Source of the DNA: Solobacterium sp.
GTDB taxonomy: Bacteria > Bacillota_I > Bacilli_A > Erysipelotrichales > Erysipelotrichaceae
NCBI GenBank assembly: GCA_017469885.1
Contig: JAFUFO010000024.1
Coordinates: 1 to 44,041 of the forward strand
Direction: 5' to 3'
DNA: 44,041 nt
Each line of letters begins with the position of its first letter. The first letter of the stretch is position 1. A model generated the notes under the pieces. The model ran no database searches. It saw only the letters and a program-made list of their open reading frames with translations, and was not told where the DNA came from. Of this stretch, positions 8,465-17,845 are shown piece by piece. Both the position numbers and the translations under genes were made by a program.

Positions 8465-8495
8465 TTGTGCATGTACTCCTTTTTTTCGTTATGAT
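8465..8495 (+). promoter_or_regulatory. Possible promoter of the lipoprotein gene
   Basis: TTGTGC (8465-8470) and TATGAT (8490-8495) with a 19-bp spacer, 28 nt ahead of the start at 8524. The spacer is long, so this is only a candidate. Confidence 0.35.
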
Positions 8496-8523
8496 TTTTT
8501 TATAAGGGAGAAATGAAATCATC

Positions 8524-9810
8524 ATGAACAACACATTCAGAAAACTGACCGCGCTGTTTTTGTCATCATTCCTGATCTTCTCTCAGACCGCGTGCGGCAC
8601 AGACACCTCTGCAGGCACGCCCGCAGAAGATGCGGCAGCCGCACCTTCCGCAGAGACATCAGCACAAACAGACAATGCATATACCTACACCACACCGGAA
8701 CAGCTTTCGGCGGATCTTTCTGCTATATCTGAGAACGCTCTGAAACAGCTTACGGAGAAAAAGGATACCATCATTGGATCATTTGGCTCCACACTGGAAG
8801 ATTATCAGGCTGCCTACCCCAAAGTCCTCGAGTGGTACGCAGAGGAAAACAAGGTTACGGAAGAACTGTGCAGTTCCTATGAATCCATGCTCCGAGATGT
8901 GTATCACAGCCTTTCAGATTCTGTCGTAAAGGGAAATGAAAACTGGCCCGACGATCTGAGTAATGTAAATAATGCGTTCGAGGATGCCTATGATGATTAC
9001 CAGGAAAAGGTTTATGATCTCTACTCTGAAATCGTTGTCGATGCGCAGGAAACGCAGGACAGCCTTGTAAAGAACAAGGTGATCACTTCCGATCAGTGGA
9101 GTGAACTGTATGATACAAGCAACGATGACTACGATACTGCGCAGATCAACAGCTGGAAATCGCTCGACAGACTCTACGAAATCATTTACGAGTCCTATGA
9201 GGAGATCGGTAATGCGCTCGACAGTAAGAATACGGATATTGACGGCATCATGGATGAGGTAAAAAAGCGCGTAACCGCGGATGTGGAGGAATCCTACGCC
9301 CAATCCGAACCTGAAGAAACCCCATCTTCCGATTCCGGCACGGATTCTGCCGCAGCCAGCGAGCCGCTGGATTTCGATTCCGGTGAGCTTGATCCTGAAC
9401 TGCTTCTCTACGATATCGCAGGCGATTTCACATGCGCGCTTTCGTTTGTCAGTGAAATTGACGGCAGTAAGCGGCCGGTTCCGGAAGAACAGTCGTATAA
9501 GGAAATCTATGATAAGTACGAAGCACAGATCAAAGAAACAGCGAAAACAGCGCTGGAGGAGTTCCAGTCAGAATCTGCCGGAATGAGTGATGCCAAAGGG
9601 ATCTTTGATCTGGCAAAAGAAAAGCTCACCAAAGTCGCAGAAGTCACCAGAGAAGGCAACATCAAACTTGGCATGTTCTCGTTTACTACAGATATAAAGA
9701 ATGGTGATCATCTCAACAGTTTCATGGAATGGTCTGTGGATCTGCAGGATGTTTATATTGAGGAAGCGTACAAGATTACCGAAGCGTTCGAAGAAAAGAC
9801 CGGTCTGTAA
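8524..9810 (+). CDS. Probable lipoprotein of unknown function
   Basis: A 428-residue secreted protein. The signal peptide ends in SQTAC; the cysteine fits a lipobox although Gln at -3 is unusual. A low-complexity Ala/Thr/Ser/Pro linker follows, then a mainly helical, acidic domain (about 55-255), a second Ser/Pro/Glu linker (about 258-285) and a C-terminal helical domain. I do not recognise a family. GGGAG (8506-8510) lies 13 nt upstream, and a 4-codon open frame (8513-8527) ends on the start codon (ATGA), which could couple or reduce translation. Terminators on both sides show that it is transcribed alone. Confidence 0.8.
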   Translation: MNNTFRKLTALFLSSFLIFSQTACGTDTSAGTPAEDAAAAPSAETSAQTDNAYTYTTPEQLSADLSAISENALKQLTEKKDTIIGSFGSTLEDYQAAYPKVLEWYAEENKVTEELCSSYESMLRDVYHSLSDSVVKGNENWPDDLSNVNNAFEDAYDDYQEKVYDLYSEIVVDAQETQDSLVKNKVITSDQWSELYDTSNDDYDTAQINSWKSLDRLYEIIYESYEEIGNALDSKNTDIDGIMDEVKKRVTADVEESYAQSEPEETPSSDSGTDSAAASEPLDFDSGELDPELLLYDIAGDFTCALSFVSEIDGSKRPVPEEQSYKEIYDKYEAQIKETAKTALEEFQSESAGMSDAKGIFDLAKEKLTKVAEVTREGNIKLGMFSFTTDIKNGDHLNSFMEWSVDLQDVYIEEAYKITEAFEEKTGL

Positions 9811-9838
9811 TTCAAAGCTTTAATATCCATGTTTGTAT

Positions 9839-9880
9839 AAACAGCAGGTTCCCCATTGTATCGGGGATACCTGCTGTTTT
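9839..9880. terminator. Terminator between convergent genes
   Basis: AAACAGCAGGTTCCCC (9839-9854) pairs with 9863-9879 with one bulged T, followed by TTTT on the plus strand. It ends the lipoprotein transcript and probably also the minus-strand transglutaminase operon whose last stop is at 9897. Confidence 0.85.
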
Positions 9881-9896
9881 CCTGTTGTTCCGTTTT

Positions 9897-12092
9897 TCAG
9901 AATTCAGAGCGATTCCTGCGGTTCGTCAGTTTCTGTACAAAGAGCTGTCGAAGATCATACACTGCCGTTTCAAACACGGTGAGATCCCGTTCACTGACAT
10001 CCCGCTCTCCGTACAGGATTTCTTCGTAGACATGAATGAATCTCAGATACACTTCCGGGATCTCCCGGTTCACTCTCGTCTTAAATTCCTGCAGGGTTTC
10101 ACCCGGACCTGGACGGTATCCCATTCGCCTCAGGATTCTCATGCAGCGGCGGAACAGGATCCGGATTTTCTCGCGGTCTGACATCTTCCGATATCGCAGC
10201 TTCCGGATCAGAATATCCAGCGGAATATATGCGATCAGAAACAGTCCTGCCAGAAGAAGCGGCAGATACGTACGGCGGGAAGAACGGGTTTCCTGAAGCT
10301 CAGCCGCTGTATCAGCCGTCGCTTCTGTTTCCTCTTCCTCTTCTTCCTCTTCCTCCACAAGTGCAGTGACATTGTTGTTGGTGCTGTCAGATCGGGCAGT
10401 GACTTTCCAGCCGGCATAGCGCTTGAAGCCGGGACTTGGCTCGAAGTCGAGCCAGCCGATTCCTTCAATATAAGCTTCCGCCCAGGCATGGGCATGTGTG
10501 GACAGTACCTTTGTCTCTTCTTCGCCAGCCGAGAAACAATATCCCTGCTGGTAACGGGCCGGGATTCCTTCCGCTCTTGCGAGCAGTACAAATGCGGTCG
10601 CAAAGTGCGTGCAGTATCCCTGTTTTGATTCAAAAATCAGATAATCAAGGAATTCAGCCGGAGAAGTTACGGTTTCCGGAAGTTCTCCGGGAGATGAGGT
10701 ATATGTCAGGCGTGACAGGACCTTCTCGATTGCCACTAGCTTTTCATAATCCGTCAATGCGCCTTCCAGCACATCATCCAGCCAGGACCGCATCTCTGCG
10801 GACAGCTCAGTCTTCGGACAGTAGATATCACGGATCCGGTTTCGATACGCTGTGAACGACTGCGGTGTATATTCCGAAACATCCAGTCCCTGAAGCACCT
10901 TCGCCGCATCTTCAATCACTTCTTTGGAAGGAAGCTCAATGGACGGATGATTCAACAGATCCTCAAACTTCTCGTAACGCCGGTTCAGACGGCAGTAGTC
11001 AATCGCATATTCATCATTTTTTCGGCCGGTAAACCACAGGTCTCCGCCTTCCTGCATGGTTTCATGATTCCGGATCTGCGGCATGGTTTTTGCGGGCATG
11101 AATACATGTTCCGTACGGATCCCCTTACAGTCGATTTCAAGACCCGAGGTTCGGACATAGTCACGGAGACTGTCTCCGTCATACGTTATGATCGCGGACA
11201 GAGTTTCGATCAGATCATACATCCGGTAATTGTCATCAGAGGTATCTGTCTTCTGCCAGCTTCTGCCGTTGAAGGAATCAAAACTGCGGCCGGACAGATA
11301 GATTCCGGTGCCGGGACTGACCCCGATGGTATGGATCCGCAGCGCCTCATAGGAAGATGAATTCAGATTTCCGAAGAATTCCACTTCATCAGTAAATCCG
11401 ACTTCCGCTTCACTGTGATCCCAGTTTCGTTTCAGGTTCAGTGTCTGTCTCAGCACTTCATACTGCGAGCGTACATTTTCCATCAATGAGCGGATATGTT
11501 TCCACTGGTATGGCTCTGCGGGCATGGTGAACAGTGATACGACAAGAACGGGAAGCGCAAGAAACGGGAACGCAAACGCGATATGTGCCTGTGCGTTGGT
11601 CTGTCCTTCCTTCTTCCAGCTGCGCTGGACCGCTTCCGCAAGCAGAATCAGAAGATACAGCAGGATGAACAGCACTGCACTCTTCCCCTTCTGTATGCCC
11701 CGCACCATAAAGAAAATCAATACACCGATTCCTGCCGCCGCAGGAATGGCACGCAGCCAGCGGTGCGACTGCGCGCGCCACTCCAGAAGTGCACATGCAG
11801 TACTGCCGGCGAGCACCCAGAATACCCAGCGGTGTTCCAGCAGAAAACCGATCCGTTCCTCCTGCGGTACGGAAAGAACGATACCGGCGATCACGGAAAT
11901 ACATACGCCCGCAAGAATCAGACGTCCTCTGGTCTTCAGCTTCCTTGCCAGTACAAGCACCAGCTCGATCAGTGCTGTGCACAGATAGTACTCCGTACGG
12001 ACTTCTTCCATTCCGGACAGGAAACAGAACGAGCTCATTGCGGACAGCGCAAGGACAGCAGTCATGATCAGTTCATACAGAACAGCAGCCAT
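9897..12092 (-). CDS. TgpA-like membrane transglutaminase-domain protein
   Basis: A 731-residue membrane protein. The N-terminal ~185 residues hold six or seven hydrophobic segments, an external region follows, and the transglutaminase-like core is at about 440-560. The catalytic triad is visible: Cys494 in GYCTHFATAF, His535 in HAHAWAEAY and Asp549 in GWLDFEPSPG. Next come a low-complexity stretch with a run of nine Glu, a final membrane helix (about 618-638) and a basic cytoplasmic domain of about 90 residues (DUF4129-like position). It is the last gene of a MoxR-DUF58-transglutaminase triad and shares one base with the DUF58 stop. The family is common; the substrate is unknown, but the active site faces outward, so cell-wall or surface protein processing is a reasonable inference. 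Confidence 0.88.
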   Translation of the reverse strand: MAAVLYELIMTAVLALSAMSSFCFLSGMEEVRTEYYLCTALIELVLVLARKLKTRGRLILAGVCISVIAGIVLSVPQEERIGFLLEHRWVFWVLAGSTACALLEWRAQSHRWLRAIPAAAGIGVLIFFMVRGIQKGKSAVLFILLYLLILLAEAVQRSWKKEGQTNAQAHIAFAFPFLALPVLVVSLFTMPAEPYQWKHIRSLMENVRSQYEVLRQTLNLKRNWDHSEAEVGFTDEVEFFGNLNSSSYEALRIHTIGVSPGTGIYLSGRSFDSFNGRSWQKTDTSDDNYRMYDLIETLSAIITYDGDSLRDYVRTSGLEIDCKGIRTEHVFMPAKTMPQIRNHETMQEGGDLWFTGRKNDEYAIDYCRLNRRYEKFEDLLNHPSIELPSKEVIEDAAKVLQGLDVSEYTPQSFTAYRNRIRDIYCPKTELSAEMRSWLDDVLEGALTDYEKLVAIEKVLSRLTYTSSPGELPETVTSPAEFLDYLIFESKQGYCTHFATAFVLLARAEGIPARYQQGYCFSAGEEETKVLSTHAHAWAEAYIEGIGWLDFEPSPGFKRYAGWKVTARSDSTNNNVTALVEEEEEEEEETEATADTAAELQETRSSRRTYLPLLLAGLFLIAYIPLDILIRKLRYRKMSDREKIRILFRRCMRILRRMGYRPGPGETLQEFKTRVNREIPEVYLRFIHVYEEILYGERDVSERDLTVFETAVYDLRQLFVQKLTNRRNRSEF

Positions 12093-13249
12093 CAGAGCAC
12101 CTCCGTCAGGTCCGCATTGACGGATACCTGTATCACATCGGCGCGATGCGCTGCGATCGGTGTGTCAGACGCTGTATCGTTAACCAGATAAACTGCAGTA
12201 TAAATGCCGTTTCGTATCAGTTCCTGTACAAGACTGTCTGCGGACGCACACCATTCATGAAGCACCAGAATCACGGTTTTCTTATGAAACAGCCGTGCCT
12301 GCCGCAGAACCTCTGCGATCAGTGTCTCCGTTGTACTGGCATGCGTGAACCGGTAGTTTGCCATGCGCGCATAAAAGGATTCAAAACCGATATGCGGATC
12401 CACATTGAGATATTCTGTCCGGTCTTCCCGGATCACGGTTTCCACCGGAATTCCCTGTTCCATCAGATACAGATTCAGCGCGATGACCGTCTCAAGAATC
12501 CGGTTTTCCAGGGGAAGGTAATCTTCCATCCGGTCACTGTAGCGATGCGGATCCATCAGGATGCCGATACCTTCCTGCTGTTCGCCGATCCGTTCGCGGA
12601 TCATCAGTTTTCCATGTGCACCGCTCGCCTTCCAGTTGATCAGTCTTGGATCATCCCCGGTCACATATTCCCGCATCAGCACATCCGCTTCATTTGGGTG
12701 AATGCGGGAATCCTTTACCGCACTTAACAGGATCTCCGTATGTTTCAGTTCCGTAAGATGCACGATATCCGGCTTTACTTTCAGACGCAGCGGCTCCGGA
12801 TTCTTATAGGCAATCGTAAAGAACCGGAAGAAATCCGTAACTTCGATCGTTCTGACGCCGACTTCATAATTACCCCGGTATTTACATACGAGATCTGTCT
12901 TTCGTTCAATGCGCTCTTTCGGCATCAGCTCATATTCAATGTCGTCTGAGAGTCCGCTGATTTCCGAGAAGTCAGAATAGAACCGCACCCGTACACCGGA
13001 AAACAGAAGGAAGCTCTCATTCTGCAGTACAAAGCGGAATACCGCCGGATGGTTTGCGGTCAGTTCCTTTCCTTCGAGATCCTGAAAGATCTTGAACAGC
13101 AGGATCACCAGCCAGATATAAAAAAGCGAAGATACCGGCAGTAACGTAAGCAGGAAAAAGATCCCGTACGTTACCGGTCCTCCGCGCAATGATATTCCGA
13201 TGATGGAAAGGATCCATAAGCCAAGCAGGATCCGGAAGTTCCGTTTCAC
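12092..13249 (-). CDS. DUF58 domain protein (partner of MoxR)
   Basis: A 385-residue protein with two hydrophobic segments at the N-terminus (about 7-25 and 29-52) and a DUF58 / von Willebrand A-like domain near the middle (DVLMREYVTGDDPRLINWKA is the family hallmark). Members act as partners of MoxR AAA+ ATPases in membrane-associated assembly or maturation. The start is GTG at 13249, six nt after the moxR stop; the 3' end overlaps the transglutaminase start by one base. Its position between a MoxR ATPase and a TgpA-like protein matches a widespread conserved triad. Confidence 0.88.
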   Translation of the reverse strand: MKRNFRILLGLWILSIIGISLRGGPVTYGIFFLLTLLPVSSLFYIWLVILLFKIFQDLEGKELTANHPAVFRFVLQNESFLLFSGVRVRFYSDFSEISGLSDDIEYELMPKERIERKTDLVCKYRGNYEVGVRTIEVTDFFRFFTIAYKNPEPLRLKVKPDIVHLTELKHTEILLSAVKDSRIHPNEADVLMREYVTGDDPRLINWKASGAHGKLMIRERIGEQQEGIGILMDPHRYSDRMEDYLPLENRILETVIALNLYLMEQGIPVETVIREDRTEYLNVDPHIGFESFYARMANYRFTHASTTETLIAEVLRQARLFHKKTVILVLHEWCASADSLVQELIRNGIYTAVYLVNDTASDTPIAAHRADVIQVSVNADLTEVL

Positions 13250-13255
13250 AGCGTC

Positions 13256-14176
13256 CTACTCTTTCGGAACACGGACCCGGAAAATAAGCTGATCCAGAAT
13301 CCGGTCAATATCTTCTTTATGAAGCCTTGCCTCTGAAGTTAATACAATCCGATGATGAAGAACCGGAATGGCAACCGCCTTTACATCATCCGGTTTTACA
13401 TAGTCCCTTTCCTGCAGGAATGCATGTGCCTTTGCGGCGGATGTGATTCCGATCGTCGCCCGCGGGCTGGCACCGAGTTCAAATTTTTCTTCTGTCCGGG
13501 TTGCCTGGACAATCTCGCGGATATACCCGAATACCGCATCACTGACATGCACCGACTGAACCTGTTCTTTCATGGCAAGGATGTCTGCCGTCGTGCATAC
13601 ATTCTGAATCGAATCTGCCGTTTTGCCTTCCGCGTGGTTTTTCGCCATCCGGATTTCCGATTCCGCATCGGGATAGCCGATGGAAAGCCGCATCATAAAG
13701 CGGTCCATCTGCGCTTCCGGCAGCGGATAGGTGCCAAGAAACTCGATCGGATTCTGCGTTGCGATCACCATGAACGGATCCGGGAGTTCATGCCGGTCTC
13801 CGTCTATGGTCACGCTTCCTTCCGCCATTGCCTCAAGCAGACTGGCCTGCGTTTTCGGAGATGTGCGGTTGATTTCATCCGCCAGCAGAATCTGGCGCAT
13901 GATGGCGCCTTCCCGGTATTCAAACTCCTGCGTCTTCATGTTGTATACGGATACGCCGACAACATCGGAAGGCAGCGTGTCCGGGGTGAACTGAATACGG
14001 CCGAACGAACAGTCCGTCGCCCCGGCCAGTGTTTTGGCAAGGGTGGTCTTTCCGACGCCCGGAACGTCTTCCAGCAGAACATGCCCGCCTGCCAGAAGGC
14101 AGATGAGCACATTGTCCACAATCGCATCTTTTCCGATAAAGTATTCTGTTATCTGTTTCCGCAGTCTGTTAATCAT
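13256..14176 (-). CDS. MoxR-family AAA+ ATPase
   Basis: A 306-residue AAA+ ATPase. Walker A is VPGVGKTTLA (38-47), Walker B has Asp100-Glu101 in ILLADEINRTSP, sensor 1 lies in VIATQNP, and the arginine-finger region is PLPEAQMDRFMM. MoxR proteins are chaperone-like ATPases that work with DUF58/VWA proteins. AGGTGA precedes the ATG by 6 nt. It is the first gene of the triad; a possible -10 (TACAAT, minus strand, 14206-14211) lies 30 nt upstream. Length and motifs are typical. Confidence 0.93.
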   Translation of the reverse strand: MINRLRKQITEYFIGKDAIVDNVLICLLAGGHVLLEDVPGVGKTTLAKTLAGATDCSFGRIQFTPDTLPSDVVGVSVYNMKTQEFEYREGAIMRQILLADEINRTSPKTQASLLEAMAEGSVTIDGDRHELPDPFMVIATQNPIEFLGTYPLPEAQMDRFMMRLSIGYPDAESEIRMAKNHAEGKTADSIQNVCTTADILAMKEQVQSVHVSDAVFGYIREIVQATRTEEKFELGASPRATIGITSAAKAHAFLQERDYVKPDDVKAVAIPVLHHRIVLTSEARLHKEDIDRILDQLIFRVRVPKE

Positions 14177-14257
14177 TCTGTTTCACCTGCCGGTACTTCA
14201 TCATTATTGTATCGGTTTTGAGAGGTCATGCATACAATGTGCTTCCGCCTGAATCTC

Positions 14258-16003
14258 TCACTGCACCGTCTTGATCTTCCAGCCGGCAGCTTCACGCCGT
14301 TCCTGAATGAAATTCCGATAGATGCCTTCCTGTGACAGCAGTTCTGCATGTGTTCCCTGCTGAACGATCTTTCCCTGATCAATTACAAGAATCTGATCGG
14401 CATGTTCGACGGTTTTCAGACGATGCGCAATCATGATGACGGTCTTCTCATTCGTTAATGCCCGGATCGCCTCCATGAGATCATGCTCGTTTTCCGGGTC
14501 CACGTTAGCTGTCGCTTCATCAAGGAAGATAACCGGTGCGTCCTTCATCATTGCCCGGGCAATCGAGATCCGCTGTTTTTCACCTCCGGAAAGCGATGCG
14601 CCGCCTTCTCCGATCACCGTATCGTAGCCATCCGGCAGTGCCATGATGAAGTCATGACAACATGCTTTTTTCGCCGCCGCAATCACTTCCTCCATCGGCG
14701 CTTCCGACTGTCCGAAGCGGATATTGTCCGCAATCGTATCATGGAACAGATAGACATTCTGGAATACAAACGAGAAGTTCGACATCAGGGAGTCCATATC
14801 ATAGTCTCTGACATCATGGCCGCCGAGTGATACCGTACCCTTGTCCACATCCCAGAAGCGGGCTAACAGATTTACAAGCGTGGTCTTTCCGCCGCCGGAA
14901 GGACCGACAATTGCAGTAACACTCTTTTCCGGAATGGAAAGACTGACACCGTCGATGATCTTCCGCAGGTCATAGGAGAATTCGATATTATCCGCTTTGA
15001 TATCCCGGTTTTCCGGTGTGATCTTCTCACCATCGATGTCCATCTGCGGCGTTTTCAGTATTTCCTGAACGCGGTCAACGCTCGCATCCACGATCCGAAG
15101 CAGAGCAGAATAGTTTCCTGCAGTTTCCAGACTTGCGTTGACGATGAATGCCGAGATCACCATGACGACTGCCGTCAGTGCATCCATGGTTCCATTGCAG
15201 TAAAAGATACATGCGCATAGTGCCATGGCAACACCCGTCAGTTTGGCAATCAGGGACTGCGCGCTCATCCGCGGAATCAGTGTCATTTCCATATCGGTAT
15301 TGACCTTTGAATTCGCCGCAATCGCCTCATTCAGCTCTCCGCTCTTTTTACCGGTCAGATGATACGCTTTTACTTCTGCCATTCCCTGCAGATACTCCAG
15401 CACCTTTTCCACAAGCTTTTCATCCGCATTGATTTTCCGCGGTGCAAGCGTGCCCGCGGCTTTCTGCAGGGATGTATTCGCCGCAAGAAACAGGCAGAGC
15501 CCGATCAGAAGTACCAGAGCAATACGAAGATCAAAGAATGCAAGCATCACAATGATCAGCGCGGTCGTAAGCAGTCCCTCACATACCAGCATGACGACTC
15601 TTGTCGCGACGTTCTCAAGGTTTTCCAGCACGTTGGTTGTGACGGATGTGATCTGTCCGAGACTGTTGTCGCTGAAAAATCCCATCGGAAGATACCGCAT
15701 GTGCTCTGCGATCTCAATTCGTTTCTTTGCGCAGGTATCATATCCGCCTTCCGTCTGCAGCATCGATGCCTTTGCCTTGATCAGTCCGGCTCCGGCAATG
15801 GAGACAGCCATGATGCCAAGGCTCAGAAGAATATCTCTGCCCGTCACCTGTCCAGCAAGCAGGGCTTTTACCATCACTGCGATTGCGGGAATCTTCAGTG
15901 CCTCAAACATTGCCTGAAATACGCCGAGCAGAACGGATGTCTGAAATTTTCTGCGGTTTTCCTCACTGCAGAATGCGAAGAATTTCCGGATGATCTCAAC
16001 CAT
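14258..16003 (-). CDS. ABC exporter subunit, membrane domain fused to ATPase
   Basis: A 581-residue half-transporter: about six membrane helices (about 20-310), then a nucleotide-binding domain with Walker A GPSGGGKTT, signature LSGGEKQRIS, Walker B VIFLDEATANVD with the catalytic Glu, and H-loop IAHRLKTV. Its start overlaps the stop of the preceding half-transporter by 8 bp, so the two would form a heterodimer. Sequence style resembles the IrtAB/YbtPQ subgroup of exporter-fold ABC proteins, some of which import siderophores, so direction and substrate are open. It lies downstream of a TetR gene and a TetR-type operator, consistent with induction by its substrate. Confidence 0.88.
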   Translation of the reverse strand: MVEIIRKFFAFCSEENRRKFQTSVLLGVFQAMFEALKIPAIAVMVKALLAGQVTGRDILLSLGIMAVSIAGAGLIKAKASMLQTEGGYDTCAKKRIEIAEHMRYLPMGFFSDNSLGQITSVTTNVLENLENVATRVVMLVCEGLLTTALIIVMLAFFDLRIALVLLIGLCLFLAANTSLQKAAGTLAPRKINADEKLVEKVLEYLQGMAEVKAYHLTGKKSGELNEAIAANSKVNTDMEMTLIPRMSAQSLIAKLTGVAMALCACIFYCNGTMDALTAVVMVISAFIVNASLETAGNYSALLRIVDASVDRVQEILKTPQMDIDGEKITPENRDIKADNIEFSYDLRKIIDGVSLSIPEKSVTAIVGPSGGGKTTLVNLLARFWDVDKGTVSLGGHDVRDYDMDSLMSNFSFVFQNVYLFHDTIADNIRFGQSEAPMEEVIAAAKKACCHDFIMALPDGYDTVIGEGGASLSGGEKQRISIARAMMKDAPVIFLDEATANVDPENEHDLMEAIRALTNEKTVIMIAHRLKTVEHADQILVIDQGKIVQQGTHAELLSQEGIYRNFIQERREAAGWKIKTVQ

Positions 16004-17745
16004 TGTCCTTTACCTCCATATGCAGATTCCACATTGTTTCATACAGGCCATGGTGCTCCAGCAGCTCTTCATGCGTGCCGGAATCTTCCACCTGGCCGTC
16101 TTTGATGACATAGATCTTATTCGCTCCGGTAATTGTGGACAGCCGGTGGGCTATGACGATCAGCGTCTTGCCCTGTGTCAGTTTTGAAACAGAACGCTGG
16201 ATCACCGCTTCATTCTCCGGGTCGGTATAAGCCGTCGCCTCATCAAGGATCACAACCGGCGCTGCCTTTAACATCGCCCGCGCGATCGAGATGCGCTGCC
16301 GCTCACCGCCTGACAGATGTCCGCCGGAGGAGCCGACCATTGTGTCATATCCGTTTTCAAGGCTCATGATGAAGTCATGGCAGCCGCTTTCCCTCGCGGC
16401 TTTTTCCACTTCCTCATCGGATGCGGACGGCTTTCCAAGCCGGATGTTTTCCCGCACAGACATATTGAACAGATAGTTGTCCTGCGATACAAAGGCAATC
16501 TGATCCGAATATATTTCCTGCGGGATCTTCCGGATATCCGTTCCGCCGAGCGTTACCGATCCGCTGTCTGCGTCCCACAGCGATGCGATCAGCCGGGCGA
16601 TCGTGCTCTTTCCGCTGCCGCTCGGTCCGACCAGCGCAGTATAGGAGCCGGCCGGAATATCCATCGTTATGCCATGCAGGACTTCCTTGTCCTTATAGGA
16701 GAAATGAACATCATTGAGCCGGATACTGCAGTCTTTCGGCGCTTCCCCTTCAGCGGGACGCTCCATCTCCGGCGCATCCAGCACACTGCGTACTTCATTG
16801 ACGATCGTTCCCATGGTCCGGATGTCATCGGAATAACTCATCAGCGTGATGATCGGGGTGATGACGCCGACCGACAGGATGATCACCGTCACAAAGTCCT
16901 GCGAACTCAGGCTTCCGCTTCTTACCAGCAGACCCCCGATCGGGAGAACCGACACCATCGTTGCGGGCATGATCACCATCGCGAATGTAAAGGGAATAAT
17001 ACTGGCGCGCATCCAGTCAAAAAAAACTGCTGGCTGCCTCATTGGCATCATGCACAAAGCGGTCATAGCTGGACTGTGTCTTGCCGAAGACCTTGATGAC
17101 CTGAATGCCGCTGATATATTCCACAGCCGTATCATTCAATGCCTTGGTCGCGGTCACGGTATGTTCATAGAACTTTGCGCTTCCCGCCATCATGAAGATA
17201 TAGCACGACAGCCCGAGCGGCACGGTAGCGATACTGGCAAGGCCCATGCGCCAGTCAATGGTGAAGATGACGATCAGAATGATCACGGGAATCAGAAAGT
17301 TTGCCGTGAATTCCGGCACGATATGCGCAAGCGTTGTCTCAATCGAATCGATGCGCTCGATCAGAACATTCTTGAGTGCGCCGGAACTCTGTTCAAGCAC
17401 TGCGCCCAGCGGCATGCGCGCAAGTTTTTCCGTACAGCGTTTGCGGATTTCACCAAGCACCGCAAAGGTCGCCTTATGACTTGCGGCGGTGGAACATGCA
17501 TGACACAGCACGCGGCACACCCAGAACACTGCCATCAGTGCACAGCGCCCAAGATAAAACTGCAGGCTGCGGTTTCCTGTCATCAGTGCCCGGACTACAT
17601 CCGTGACCACCACGTACGGCGCTACCGAAAAGGTAACGCCGATGACAGCCAGTATGACGCTTCGGACATACTCGCTCCCGTGGTCTCCCGTCTGCCCGAG
17701 CACCCAGGCAATCGGTGAAGACTTCTTCCCGTTTTCCATAAGCAA
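15996..17745 (-). pseudogene. ABC exporter subunit, frameshifted in a T8 run
   Basis: Partner half-transporter in two frames. 17745-17017 encodes the first 242 residues of the membrane domain and ends in AASSFF-stop; the continuation FDWMRAS is in another frame and runs to 15996 with a complete ATPase (Walker A GPSGSGKST, signature LSGGERQRIS, Walker B VVILDEATAYTD, H-loop IAHRLSTI). The frames meet at eight T on the coding strand (17026-17019). Removing one T restores a single 582-residue protein. It could be a real loss, a slippery run read through by RNA polymerase, or a base-calling error. Everything else is intact, and the overlap with the downstream subunit is preserved. ACAGGAGGG precedes the start. 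Confidence 0.85.
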
Positions 17746-17778
17746 ACTCCCTCCTGTCTCTGTTAGCTTACGTTCATA

Positions 17779-17796
17779 GGTTAGGATAACCTAACC
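17779..17796. promoter_or_regulatory. TetR operator O1 (ABC exporter)
   Basis: GGTTAGGATAACCTAACC: perfect 7-bp arms around ATAA. It abuts a minus-strand TATAAT (17797-17802) that would be the -10 element for the exporter genes, so a bound repressor would block RNA polymerase. The same half-sites recur at 18476 and 20149. Confidence 0.75.
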
Positions 17797-17811
17797 ATTA
17801 TATATACATAT

Positions 17812-17831
17812 CGCCTGTCCGAAGACAGGCG
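17812..17831 (-). terminator. Hairpin after the TetR gene
   Basis: CGCCTGTC and GACAGGCG form an 8-bp stem; on the minus strand the loop is TTCG closed by C-G, a very stable tetraloop. It lies 14 nt after the tetR stop. No T-run follows, so termination may be partial. Confidence 0.5.
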
Positions 17832-17845
17832 TATGTGTTCTGTAT

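Noticed and set aside
17812-17831. Riboswitch or attenuator before the ABC exporter
   Set aside because: Only a single stable hairpin directly after the tetR stop; the promoter and operator for the exporter lie downstream of it, so it fits a terminator better.
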